In this document: positions 1 to 6,901 of the stretch, piece by piece
Numbering within the stretch: the first letter of the stretch is position 1
Layout of the letters: every line of letters starts with the position of its first letter
Translations under genes and position numbers: made by a program
The notes under the pieces: generated by a model
Told to the model about the DNA's origin: nothing
What the model saw: the letters and a program-made list of their open reading frames with translations, nothing else
Databases searched by the model: none
Assembly (NCBI GenBank): GCA_900545625.1
Contig: UQZS01000019.1
Coordinates: 1-31,374 of the forward strand
Direction: 5' to 3'
Source: an uncultured Oscillospiraceae bacterium
GTDB lineage: Bacteria > Bacillota > Clostridia > Oscillospirales > Acutalibacteraceae
DNA: 31,374 bases

Positions 1-1
1 C

Positions 2-460
2 GTTATTCTCGACGAGCCGATCAACGGGTTGGACCCGCAGGGGATCGCCGAGGTGCGCGAAACGCTCTCCCGGCTCAACCGGGAACGCGGCATCACGCTG
101 ATCGTGTCGAGCCACATTTTGGAGGAGCTTTCCAAAATCGCCACCCGTTACGGCATCTTACACGACGGCGTATTGCTACAGGAACTGGATCGGGAAGAAC
201 TGCTTGCCAAATGCAGCGAGCATATCGAGCTGAAAACCGACAATGCCCGCGCGGCATGCGTTCTGCTTGAAAACATGGGGTTTTCAAACTTCAAGGTCAT
301 CGATGCCGACACCATCCATATTTTTGAACGTCTCCAAGACGGCGGCGAGATCGCCGCATGCCTTGCGAACCATCAGATCAAGATTTTAGGGCTTACCGTG
401 CAGAATGAGGCGCTGGAGGAGTACTATCTGAATTTGACGGGAGGGGCAAAGCATGTTTAA
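2..460 (+). CDS. ABC transporter ATP-binding protein, C-terminal part (5' truncated by window edge)
   Basis: This is the nucleotide-binding subunit of an ABC exporter, which hydrolyses ATP at the inner face of the membrane to drive the permease encoded next. The frame is open from base 2. It begins inside the Walker B motif (VILDEP) and continues into the D-loop (NGLDPQG) and the H-switch (IVSSHILEEL). The remaining roughly 110 residues resemble the regulatory tail of drug/bacteriocin-type exporters (BcrA/CcmA-like). Walker A and the signature motif lie upstream of the window. The stop overlaps the permease start by 8 nt, which indicates translational coupling. The substrate is unknown; lantibiotic or bacitracin-type self-protection is common for this ATPase-permease-kinase arrangement but is inference here. 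Confidence 0.9.
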   Translation, partial: VILDEPINGLDPQGIAEVRETLSRLNRERGITLIVSSHILEELSKIATRYGILHDGVLLQELDREELLAKCSEHIELKTDNARAACVLLENMGFSNFKVIDADTIHIFERLQDGGEIAACLANHQIKILGLTVQNEALEEYYLNLTGGAKHV

Positions 461-1313
461 CTTGTTGAAAATGGATTTTCATCGGCTCACACGCACCGTG
501 TCTACGTGGATCTTTCTTGTGCTTGCTGTCTGCCTTGCCGTGTTCTGTGTGGCGATGACCGATACCGATATCAGCGCGCTTGCCGCCGAGGGCGCAGGCG
601 CCGCACAAACGCAGACCGAGATCACGCGCAACGAAGACCGCAGCATCGGCTTTTCTGTGGAAGCGAATCCCGAATGGGTAGCGGGCGATATGGACATCGG
701 TGAAGTTGCCGTTATGGAGATGCAAAGCGGCTTGCCTTTGCTGATCTGCATTCTGTTTACGGCTGTTTTTGTCAACGCGGAGCAGAAAAACGGCTATATC
801 AAAAATATTGCGGGCCAATTCCCAAATCGGGGTCTGCTCGTCCTTCCCAAGTGGCTGACGGTCGCATTTTGGGTGCTTGTCCTGCTCCTTGCGTTCGTTG
901 TGACCACCGTGTTGGCGGGCTTCCTGCTTTGGGGCGACCGGTTCAACATGGGCTCTGTTTCTGAGCTTTTGCGGGTCCTCGGCGTGCAGTATCTGCTGCA
1001 TTTGGGCTTTGCGTCTCTGATTCTGTTCCTGTGTATCTTAACAAAAAGTACAGCGGGCGGCATGGTGCCGGGGATCCTTGTGAGCTTTGGGCTTTGCGTA
1101 CCGCTGTATTCCGCGGTCAACAAAGCGGTCACTATGCTGTTCCCCGCCGCGGACTTTGATTGCAGCCGCTACATGCTCGACGGCAATATCAGTATGGCGG
1201 GGTTCGGCGCGCCGTCCGAAGTTCTGCTACGGGCAGGCCTTGTCGGCTGTGCGTTCGCAGTCGTATGCACAGCACTTTCCGCGCTGGTCATGCAAAAACG
1301 CGATATCAGATAA
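453..1313 (+). CDS. ABC-2 type transporter permease subunit
   Basis: This 286-residue polytopic membrane protein is the likely partner of the preceding ATPase. A first hydrophobic segment lies near residues 17-36 (STWIFLVLAVCLAVF). A long extracytoplasmic stretch without hydrophobic character follows (about 40-95). Then come at least five further membrane segments (LPLLICILFTAVFV, VAFWVLVLLLAFVV, YLLHLGFASLILFLCI, GMVPGILVSFGLCVPL, AGLVGCAFAVVCTALSALVM). This is the usual layout of ABC-2 permeases of about 250-300 residues. It overlaps the ATPase gene by 8 nt, and the kinase gene starts 14 nt after its stop, so the three belong to one operon. The exported substrate cannot be read from the sequence. 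Confidence 0.85.
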   Translation: MFNLLKMDFHRLTRTVSTWIFLVLAVCLAVFCVAMTDTDISALAAEGAGAAQTQTEITRNEDRSIGFSVEANPEWVAGDMDIGEVAVMEMQSGLPLLICILFTAVFVNAEQKNGYIKNIAGQFPNRGLLVLPKWLTVAFWVLVLLLAFVVTTVLAGFLLWGDRFNMGSVSELLRVLGVQYLLHLGFASLILFLCILTKSTAGGMVPGILVSFGLCVPLYSAVNKAVTMLFPAADFDCSRYMLDGNISMAGFGAPSEVLLRAGLVGCAFAVVCTALSALVMQKRDIR

Positions 1314-1327
1314 AGGAAGTGTCCGCC

Positions 1328-2266
1328 ATGGTGATTTGGGCGAGCTTGGCGACTGCCGCGGCAGTCGGGCTGTTGATCCTTTTGATCGTCTATCGGCGAC
1401 AGGTCGTTCTGACCTGCCGCCGGTTGGCGTTTATTCGCACGCAGAAAACCAACCAACGCCTGACCGCCGATCTGCCGTTTCGGGAACTCGGCACACTCGC
1501 GGACAGCGTCAACGACCTGCTCGACCGTTTTGACGAAGCGCAGCAAACCACACGGCACAGCGAAGCGGTCTTGAAAGAGACGATCACTAACCTTTCGCAT
1601 GACATCCGCACGCCGCTGACGTCTTTGGACGGCTATTTCCAGCTTTTGGTGCAAAGCGATTCCGAGGAGGAGCGGCGGCATTATCTGGAGGTCATCCAAA
1701 ACCGCCTGCAAAGCCTGAAAGATATGCTCGAAGAATTGTTTACCTATACCAAATTGCAGGATGCCGAGTACGATTTGGAACTTGCCCGCATGGACTTCAC
1801 ACAATGCGTGTGCGACACAGCCTTTTCCTTTTACGATGCGTTTCAAGACCGGTCTGTCACATCACATGCGGATTTTACGGAGGAGCGGCTGTTGATCGAC
1901 GGCAACGAGCAGGCGGTGCGGCGCATCGTGCAGAATATTCTCAAAAATGCCTTAACGCACGGCAAGTCGCAGATCTCGCTTGCCCTGTTCCAAACGGGCG
2001 GTGCAGTCTGCTTCCGCTGTGAAAACGATGTCGAGCACCCCGAGGAGATCGACGTCGAGCAGGTGTTCAGCCGCTTTTACAAGGCGGATTCCGCCCGCAC
2101 GCGCGTGTCCTCGGGGCTGGGCTTATCCATTGCAAAAGGCCTTGCGGAAAAAATGAACGGAACCATCTCCGCCGCGCTGCAGGACGACCGCTTCTCCGTC
2201 GAGCTGCGCTTCCCCGAAGCAAACTCTACGCACGGAAACGGGGAACAGGAAAAATCAAGCCAATAA
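1328..2266 (+). CDS. Sensor histidine kinase with a single N-terminal membrane segment
   Basis: This is a membrane-anchored two-component sensor kinase of 312 residues. One membrane helix (about residues 3-22) is followed directly by a cytoplasmic linker. A HisKA dimerisation helix carries the phospho-acceptor in NLSHDIRTPL (His91). The HATPase domain shows an N-box (QNILKNALTH) and a G-box (SGLGLSIAKGL). There is no extracytoplasmic sensor domain, so it probably senses through the membrane or through the exporter encoded just upstream. I place the start at ATG 1328, after AAGGAAG at about 1315-1320; a longer reading upstream lies inside the permease gene. No response regulator is visible downstream, so its partner is presumably encoded upstream of the window, as in many ABC-exporter/two-component operons. 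Confidence 0.88.
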   Translation: MVIWASLATAAAVGLLILLIVYRRQVVLTCRRLAFIRTQKTNQRLTADLPFRELGTLADSVNDLLDRFDEAQQTTRHSEAVLKETITNLSHDIRTPLTSLDGYFQLLVQSDSEEERRHYLEVIQNRLQSLKDMLEELFTYTKLQDAEYDLELARMDFTQCVCDTAFSFYDAFQDRSVTSHADFTEERLLIDGNEQAVRRIVQNILKNALTHGKSQISLALFQTGGAVCFRCENDVEHPEEIDVEQVFSRFYKADSARTRVSSGLGLSIAKGLAEKMNGTISAALQDDRFSVELRFPEANSTHGNGEQEKSSQ

Positions 2267-2320
2267 AAAGAAGCGCGCACAGCGCGCAGCGAAAAAAGCA
2301 AATAAATTTTCAAAAAAACC

Positions 2321-2348
2321 TTGACAAAGGGTTTTATTTTGCTATAAT
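2321..2348 (+). promoter_or_regulatory. Sigma-A promoter of perR
   Basis: TTGACA (2321-2326) and TATAAT (2343-2348) are separated by 16 bp, both perfect hexamers. The predicted start lies at about 2355, just before the palindrome at 2361-2380. Confidence 0.85.
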
Positions 2349-2360
2349 AACAGTAACGAT

Positions 2361-2380
2361 TATCATTATTGTTAATGATA
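2361..2380. promoter_or_regulatory. Fur/PerR-family operator-like palindrome
   Basis: TATCATTA-TTGT-TAATGATA is a perfect 8-4-8 inverted repeat placed just downstream of the -10 box and transcription start. Its AT-rich GATTATCATTA-like character matches operators of the Fur superfamily. Position and sequence suggest that the perR product represses its own gene. The centre differs from the usual 7-1-7 PerR box, so binding by PerR itself is inferred. Confidence 0.65.
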
Positions 2381-2414
2381 GTTCTGTGAAGCACCCTGAA
2401 AGGAGGTTTTTCCC

Positions 2415-2807
2415 GTGCAGCAATCCAGAAAGAGCCGCCAACGCGATGCAATTCTCAATAATCTGCGCGCACGCTGCGACCACCCCACGGCGATGGAGCT
2501 GTATTTATCTGTGCGTGAGGAGATTCCTTCTTTGAGCCTCGGTACGCTGTATCGAAATCTAAAGGGGCTTTGTGACAGCGGGCAGATCATCCGCCTTTCC
2601 GACGGCGGTGAGGAGCATTATGACGCCTGCACCGCGCCGCATTGGCACATCAAGTGCGACTGCTGCGGCAGGTTTTATGATCTCCCCGTGTCGCCCGAAG
2701 CGGTTTCCGCTGTGCCGATCCCCGAATACGACGGCGAGATCCGCGATTACAGTTTGATTTTTTTCGGCGTCTGCGCGCATTGCGCCCGTACCGCCGGCGA
2801 AAAATAA
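2415..2807 (+). CDS. perR: Fur-family transcriptional regulator, PerR type (peroxide sensing)
   Basis: This 130-residue DNA-binding repressor probably senses peroxide by metal-catalysed oxidation. The N-terminal winged helix contains SLGTLYRNLKGL (about 41-52). All five ligands of the Bacillus PerR regulatory metal site have counterparts: His23 (DHPTA), Asp70, His76, His78 (HWH) and Asp89 (FYDL). Asp rather than Glu at the last position favours PerR over Fur. The structural zinc site is present as C81-x2-C84 and C120-x2-C123. The start is GTG 2415, about 8 nt after AAGGAGG (2400-2406). Rubrerythrin follows 30 nt downstream, which fits peroxide defence in an anaerobe. The operator-like palindrome at 2361-2380 suggests autoregulation. 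Confidence 0.88.
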   Translation: MQQSRKSRQRDAILNNLRARCDHPTAMELYLSVREEIPSLSLGTLYRNLKGLCDSGQIIRLSDGGEEHYDACTAPHWHIKCDCCGRFYDLPVSPEAVSAVPIPEYDGEIRDYSLIFFGVCAHCARTAGEK

Positions 2808-2837
2808 AGGAAATATTATAGTTTGGAGGAAACAACC

Positions 2838-3386
2838 ATGAAAAAATTCGTATGTCCCGTTTGCGGTTATGTCCATGAGGGCGACACCCCGCCCGAAAGA
2901 TGCCCCCAGTGCGGCGTGCCCGGCTCGAAGTTCACTGAGGTGAAGGAAGACAGCAAGACTTGGGCTGCCGAGCATGTTGTCGGCGTCGCAAAGGGCGTTC
3001 CCGAGGATATCCTGGAGGGGCTTCGCGCCAACTTCAACGGCGAGTGCTCCGAGGTCGGTATGTACCTTGCCATGGCGCGCGTGGCGCACCGCGAGGGCTA
3101 TCCCGAGATCGGGCTTTACTGGGAAAAGGCCGCGTATGAAGAGGCGGAGCATGCCGCGAAGTTTGCGGAGCTCTTGGGCGAAGTCGTGACCGACTCCACC
3201 AAGAAGAATCTCGAAATGCGCGTTGAAGCCGAGAACGGCGCGACCATGGGCAAATTTGAGCTTGCCAAGCGTGCGAAGGAAGAGGGGCTTGACGCCATCC
3301 ATGACACCGTGCACGAAATGGCGCGTGACGAAGCACGGCACGGCAAAGCGTTTGAGGGCCTGCTCAACCGTTACTTCGGGAAATAA
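2838..3386 (+). CDS. rbr: Rubrerythrin, reverse type (rubredoxin domain first)
   Basis: This is a cytoplasmic non-haem iron peroxidase of 182 residues that reduces hydrogen peroxide in anaerobes. Unlike classical rubrerythrin, the rubredoxin-like [Fe(SCys)4] domain is N-terminal (C6-x2-C9 and C22-x2-C25). The ferritin-like di-iron four-helix domain follows, with Glu/His ligands in [30 protein letters not shown] and DEARHGKAF. The start is ATG 2838 after GGAGG; a TTG 15 nt earlier overlaps the ribosome binding site and is unlikely. It lies 30 nt after perR with no terminator between them, so the two are probably co-transcribed and both controlled by PerR. The terminator at 3405-3436 ends the unit. 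Confidence 0.92.
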   Translation: MKKFVCPVCGYVHEGDTPPERCPQCGVPGSKFTEVKEDSKTWAAEHVVGVAKGVPEDILEGLRANFNGECSEVGMYLAMARVAHREGYPEIGLYWEKAAYEEAEHAAKFAELLGEVVTDSTKKNLEMRVEAENGATMGKFELAKRAKEEGLDAIHDTVHEMARDEARHGKAFEGLLNRYFGK

Positions 3387-3404
3387 GAAACGACAAAAAG
3401 CAAG

Positions 3405-3436
3405 GCACCTGCCGAAAGACAGGTGTCTGTTTTTGT
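3405..3436 (+). terminator. Rho-independent terminator after rubrerythrin
   Basis: A 7-bp stem GCACCTG/CAGGTGT (one G-U pair) with an 8-nt loop is followed by CTGTTTTT. Confidence 0.8.
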
Positions 3437-3447
3437 ATATCCAAAAG

Positions 3448-3487
3448 AAAAGGTATGCGGAAAACAAAAATTTCCGCATACCTTTTT
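3448..3487. terminator. Bidirectional terminator at the end of the XRE gene
   Basis: AAAGGTATGCGGAAA and its complement TTTCCGCATACCTTT form a 15-bp perfect stem around a 7-nt loop, with T-runs on both strands. The minus-strand XRE gene ends at its edge (3486), so it mainly terminates that gene. Confidence 0.8.
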
Positions 3488-3809
3488 ATTTTTTCTCGTT
3501 CAAACGGTAATCCACCAGCATTTCGATCATTTTATAATCCGACTCTGATAATTGTACAATCTTGCTCGCCAAATGATCATAATCAGCATTTGTCCGTTTG
3601 CCGGTCAATATATAATCGGTGCTTGTTTGGAGTGTATCACACAGCTTCAAGAGGTTGTCGATTTTTATAGCCTTGTTGCCCCGTTCAATGTTGGAAATCA
3701 TTTGGATAGAGACATTCATACGCTCGGCAATTTGCTCTTGCGTGAATTTCAATTCTTTTCGCCGATTTGCAATGCGAACACCGATTTTTTTCAAATCCTC
3801 TGTTTTCAT
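3486..3809 (-). CDS. XRE-family helix-turn-helix transcriptional regulator
   Basis: This 107-residue protein has an N-terminal Cro/C1-type HTH at about residues 10-65 (IANRRKELKFTQEQIAERM, then VSIQMISNIERGNK and LLKLCDTL). A short helical C-terminal tail follows and may mediate dimerisation. AGGTGG lies just upstream of the ATG. The gene is visibly more AT-rich than its neighbours and is divergent from a small Cys-rich gene with which it shares a 124-bp intergenic region. A pair of TTTCAGGT/ACCTGAAA sites flanks that region, so it probably controls itself and the divergent gene. The ligand or signal is unknown. Size and composition resemble regulators of phage or small mobile modules. Confidence 0.85.
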   Translation of the reverse strand: MKTEDLKKIGVRIANRRKELKFTQEQIAERMNVSIQMISNIERGNKAIKIDNLLKLCDTLQTSTDYILTGKRTNADYDHLASKIVQLSESDYKMIEMLVDYRLNEKK

Positions 3810-3846
3810 ATACGCACCACCTATCCTGTGGTTTTAGTATATGGTT

Positions 3847-3924
3847 TTTCAGGTTTATTTATAAGCACCTAAAGATTTACATATTTAATCTATAGATGTA
3901 TAATAATGGAAATTATACCTGAAA
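3847..3924. promoter_or_regulatory. Divergent control region with paired candidate operators
   Basis: TTTCAGGT (3847-3854) and ACCTGAAA (3917-3924) are inverted copies that extend to TAWACCTGAAA on the appropriate strands, one near each gene start. Between them lies a plus-strand promoter, TTTACA (3876-3881), 17 bp, TATAAT (3899-3904). Assigning the repeats to the XRE protein is inference. Confidence 0.45.
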
Positions 3925-3933
3925 GAGGTTTTC

Positions 3934-4146
3934 ATGATGCGATATTTTGATTTTATAAATTTTTTTAGGGATTCATTTGAATGGATAATTTCCGATGAAG
4001 AAAAACGCAACTATTTGAATCATGTTCCGCGGTATTGCAGACAATGCGAATTGTTAGGAATTTGCAGGAATAAAAACAATCGTTGGAAATGTTATCACGG
4101 TTGTATGGTGTTGCACTCGGAACGAAAGAGAGATGACGGAGAATAA
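3934..4146 (+). CDS. Small Cys-rich protein of unknown function
   Basis: I do not recognise a family for this 70-residue protein. An N-terminal half rich in aromatic residues (MMRYFDFINFF, SFEWII) precedes a Cys/His cluster: C35-x2-C38-x5-C44-x8-C53-x3-C57, with His55 and His61 nearby. The spacing recalls metal-binding knuckles (zinc or Fe-S; the C-x2-C-x5-C part is reminiscent of SPASM-type auxiliary cluster motifs), but the protein is far too short for a radical-SAM enzyme. The ribosome binding site is GAAAGAGG before the ATG (MM start, so ATG 3934 or 3937). It has its own promoter at 3876-3904 and a strong terminator downstream. The AT-rich composition is shared with the divergent XRE gene, suggesting that they travel together. 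Confidence 0.6.
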   Translation: MMRYFDFINFFRDSFEWIISDEEKRNYLNHVPRYCRQCELLGICRNKNNRWKCYHGCMVLHSERKRDDGE

Positions 4147-4190
4147 AAGCTTCTTTGTGCCCATTCTGATATGCAGAACGCAGAACCGAG

Positions 4191-4222
4191 GACAGGCGGG
4201 CATGATTCCCGTCTGTCTTTTT
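4191..4222 (+). terminator. Rho-independent terminator
   Basis: GACAGGCGGG/CCCGTCTGTC form a 10-bp stem (one G-U) with a 7-nt loop followed by TTTTT. Confidence 0.85.
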
Positions 4223-4302
4223 GTGCATAGCCCCCCCGACGCGCCAAACGATTTCTATTCAAAATATCTAAACGCGCGCTTTGGATTTCGTCAATCTGCA
4301 AC

Positions 4303-4331
4303 GTGACTTTTTTTTGGTGTTCCGTTATACT
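4303..4331 (+). promoter_or_regulatory. Candidate promoter of the GH43-symporter-GH3 operon
   Basis: GTGACT (4303-4308) and TATACT (4326-4331) are spaced 17 bp apart, about 30 nt before the GH43 gene. The -35 match is only moderate. Confidence 0.45.
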
Positions 4332-4363
4332 TATGTATAGATTGCCGAAAAGGGGAGACTGTT

Positions 4364-5374
4364 ATGGCGCTATCCAAACCGAAAAAGATCCTTGCGGCGG
4401 CTGTCGGAACGCTTGCTGTCGCGGCGGGCGTGACCGTCGGTGTGCTGTACGCTACGGGCGTGCTCAAATTCGCAAAGCCTGCCGAAAGCACATCGGGGGC
4501 TTATTTGTTCTGCTATTTTGTGGGCAACGAACCGGAGCAGGAACGCATCCATTTTGCGGTGAGCACCGACGGCTACAATTTTGAGCCGCTCAACCAAAAC
4601 GAGCCTGTCATTTTCCAAACACTTGGGAAACAGTCCGTGCGCGACCCGTATATCCTGCGCGGGGAGAATGGGTATTTTTACATCATCGGCACAGATATGA
4701 AAAGTGAGGAGGGATGGACGTCGAACCATGCGCTCGTCACTTGGAAGTCTGCGGATCTGATCACATGGACGGACGAAACCATCATCGACATCCGCGATTT
4801 CGGCGGCGAATTTGCCGCCACCACGCGCGCGTGGGCGCCGCAGGCGATCTGGGACGAAGAAAAGCAGGCGTATATGGTCTATTGGGCAAATTCCACCGAA
4901 GAGAATGACATCGCGGCGATGTATTATGCCTATACCACCGATTTTAAAACGCTCACGACCCCGCAGCCGCTGTATGTGCGCGAAGGCATCCAGACCATAG
5001 ACGGCGATATCGTCTATAACGCGCAAAACGGTAAGTATTATATGTACTTCAAGCACGATGAGGATCAGACCATCGCTTATGTCACGGCAGACAGCCCCGC
5101 AGGACCCTATACGGACGAACCCGTCGTTGTATCGCTCGCGCCGTCAGGCGTGGAGGGCAGCTCCATGTATCCCATCACGGGGACAAACACCTGGGTGATG
5201 ATCATGGATGAATACGGCGAGGGCCGCTTTTTTGCGCAGCAGACCACGGATTTTGAAAACTTCCTGAAGCTGCGCCGCAGCGATTATGCTATGGATTTCA
5301 ACCCGCGGCACGGCTCGGTCGTCGCCATCACGGCGGAAGAATATGATGCGCTTGTGGCGGCATTCGGAAAATAA
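4364..5374 (+). CDS. Membrane-anchored glycoside hydrolase family 43-like protein
   Basis: This 336-residue protein has an N-terminal hydrophobic segment (about 9-33) preceded by Lys residues and with no clear cleavage site, so it is probably anchored outside the membrane. The rest reads as a five-bladed GH43 propeller. RDPYI (Asp94) is the candidate catalytic base, WAPQAIWD (about 157-164) is the conserved second-blade motif, TIDGD (Asp213/215) the candidate pKa modulator, and GVEGSS (Glu264) the candidate acid. GH43 enzymes cleave alpha-L-arabinofuranosyl, beta-xylosyl or beta-galactosyl linkages; the exact substrate cannot be told. AGGGGAG lies before the ATG. A GPH symporter and a GH3 enzyme follow, which suggests surface cleavage, uptake and intracellular hydrolysis in one pathway. 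Confidence 0.82.
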   Translation: MALSKPKKILAAAVGTLAVAAGVTVGVLYATGVLKFAKPAESTSGAYLFCYFVGNEPEQERIHFAVSTDGYNFEPLNQNEPVIFQTLGKQSVRDPYILRGENGYFYIIGTDMKSEEGWTSNHALVTWKSADLITWTDETIIDIRDFGGEFAATTRAWAPQAIWDEEKQAYMVYWANSTEENDIAAMYYAYTTDFKTLTTPQPLYVREGIQTIDGDIVYNAQNGKYYMYFKHDEDQTIAYVTADSPAGPYTDEPVVVSLAPSGVEGSSMYPITGTNTWVMIMDEYGEGRFFAQQTTDFENFLKLRRSDYAMDFNPRHGSVVAITAEEYDALVAAFGK

Positions 5375-5400
5375 AACGGCGCAAAGGGGAGATTTTCGGT

Positions 5401-6879
5401 ATGGCGAACAAGCGTAGTCTGCGCACCTTTCTGCAAGCACCGGTTCTAAAAGACGGCGGCTGTGTGCCGCGCCGGGAAGGGCTTTTATACGCCATTGGTA
5501 TCGCGGGACAAAACGTCTCGTGCGGCATGGTGGGCTGGTTTTATTATTTCTGCACGGATGTCGCGTATTATGACATGCGCGTCATTGCCGTCGTTCTGAC
5601 CGCCGCGCGCATCTGGGACGCGGTCAATGACCCGCTTATGGGTGTACTTGTGGACCGTCATCGCTTTAAAAACGGGGAAAAGCTTCGCCCGTGGCTGCGG
5701 ATCACGCCGATCGCCGCGGGTATTTGCGCTTTTTTGATGTTCGTAAAGCCCGGCTTTACCGAAAACAGCTTGGCGCTGCAATCGGCGTTTATCGCGATCA
5801 TTTACTTGATCTATGACATGACCTTCACCATGCAGGACATCACCATGTGGGGGATGACCGCCGTTATGTCGCCGCATTCCGAGGAACGCAGCCGGCTTGC
5901 GCAGTGGGGACGCATCGGCGGCACGGTCGGTTCGTGGCTGCCGGGGCTTATTACCGTGTTTATGTCTATCGCCAACCGTATCGGGCTTTCTCAGCGCATT
6001 TTGTTTGCGGTTCTGGGGCTTGTTTTGGGGCTCGGCGGCATGCTTTTGTCCATCTGCTCGTCGTGCGGGCGCGAACGTGTGCTTTCCGTGCCCGAAAAGG
6101 GCGCGGCGGGGCTTCGCGATAACCTCGGCGATCTGTTCAAAAACAAAATGGTCATGCTCGTCCTGCTCGGCAGCATTTTAAGCGGGCTTTCGCTGACGGT
6201 CCCGCAGATCTACTTTTTCAAATACAAGATCAGCCTTACGCTGTTCGGATTTAATATCGACGGCGAGACCGCATCATTCCTTTACGGTATTTTCGCCGGG
6301 CTGCCCGGCACGCTCGCCATGCTGTTCGTCCCGCAGTTCGCCAAAAAAGTCGGCGGCATGAAAAATATCCTGATCCTGTCGTGCCTTGCCGCCATCGTTA
6401 TGCGCGTGATCTGCTTCTTTGTCGGCTATGAGGGCTATAATATTTTGATCGTCATGGTGCTCATGGGGATCGCCAGCATCCCCTCGGGCATGACCGGTAT
6501 TGCCATGACGGCGCTGTTCGGCGACTCGATCGACTATATGGAGTATAAGACCGGACGCCGCGCCGAGGCGATCACCTTTGCCGCGCAGACCTTTTGCAGC
6601 AAGATCGTCGGCGCGATCAACACGGGCGTGACCACGGTGCTGTTCATTCTGCTGAATTACAGCGCCGAAGCATACGACGCGGGGCAGCCGCTTTCCCCCG
6701 AATTCGACCACTGGGTCTGGCCGCTGTTCATTCTCGGACCGATCGTCGGCAGCGTTTTGAATCTGATCCCGCTGTTGTTTATCCACTATCCCGACAGCCT
6801 TAAAAAGCAAGTGGAAGCGGAACTGCAAAAGCGCCGCGAAACAGAGAACTCTGTAAACGAAGCGGCGTTACACGAATAA
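5401..6879 (+). CDS. MFS transporter, glycoside-pentoside-hexuronide (GPH) cation symporter family
   Basis: This 492-residue polytopic membrane protein probably imports a glycoside together with a cation. Features typical of the MelB/XynP-type family are the early GMVGWFYYFCTDVA, the conserved ARIWDAVNDPLMGVLVDRH loop (about 62-80) and a second-half GDSIDYMEYKTGRRAEA motif near residues 377-395. About 12 hydrophobic segments can be read. The start is ATG 5401, preceded by AAAGGGGAG. It sits 26 nt after the GH43 gene and 22 nt before GH3, in one operon. The neighbouring enzymes suggest an oligosaccharide substrate containing arabinose, xylose or glucose/galactose. The C-terminal tail is charged and cytoplasmic. 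Confidence 0.9.
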   Translation: MANKRSLRTFLQAPVLKDGGCVPRREGLLYAIGIAGQNVSCGMVGWFYYFCTDVAYYDMRVIAVVLTAARIWDAVNDPLMGVLVDRHRFKNGEKLRPWLRITPIAAGICAFLMFVKPGFTENSLALQSAFIAIIYLIYDMTFTMQDITMWGMTAVMSPHSEERSRLAQWGRIGGTVGSWLPGLITVFMSIANRIGLSQRILFAVLGLVLGLGGMLLSICSSCGRERVLSVPEKGAAGLRDNLGDLFKNKMVMLVLLGSILSGLSLTVPQIYFFKYKISLTLFGFNIDGETASFLYGIFAGLPGTLAMLFVPQFAKKVGGMKNILILSCLAAIVMRVICFFVGYEGYNILIVMVLMGIASIPSGMTGIAMTALFGDSIDYMEYKTGRRAEAITFAAQTFCSKIVGAINTGVTTVLFILLNYSAEAYDAGQPLSPEFDHWVWPLFILGPIVGSVLNLIPLLFIHYPDSLKKQVEAELQKRRETENSVNEAALHE

Positions 6880-6901
6880 AACATAAAGCAAGGAGTATTC
6901 T

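Noticed and set aside
2270..2300. GCGCGC-rich dyad after the sensor kinase gene
   Set aside because: No T-tract follows, so I do not call it a terminator.
2559..3479. 306-codon minus-strand frame opposite perR and rubrerythrin
   Set aside because: Antisense to two well-supported genes and crosses their terminator.
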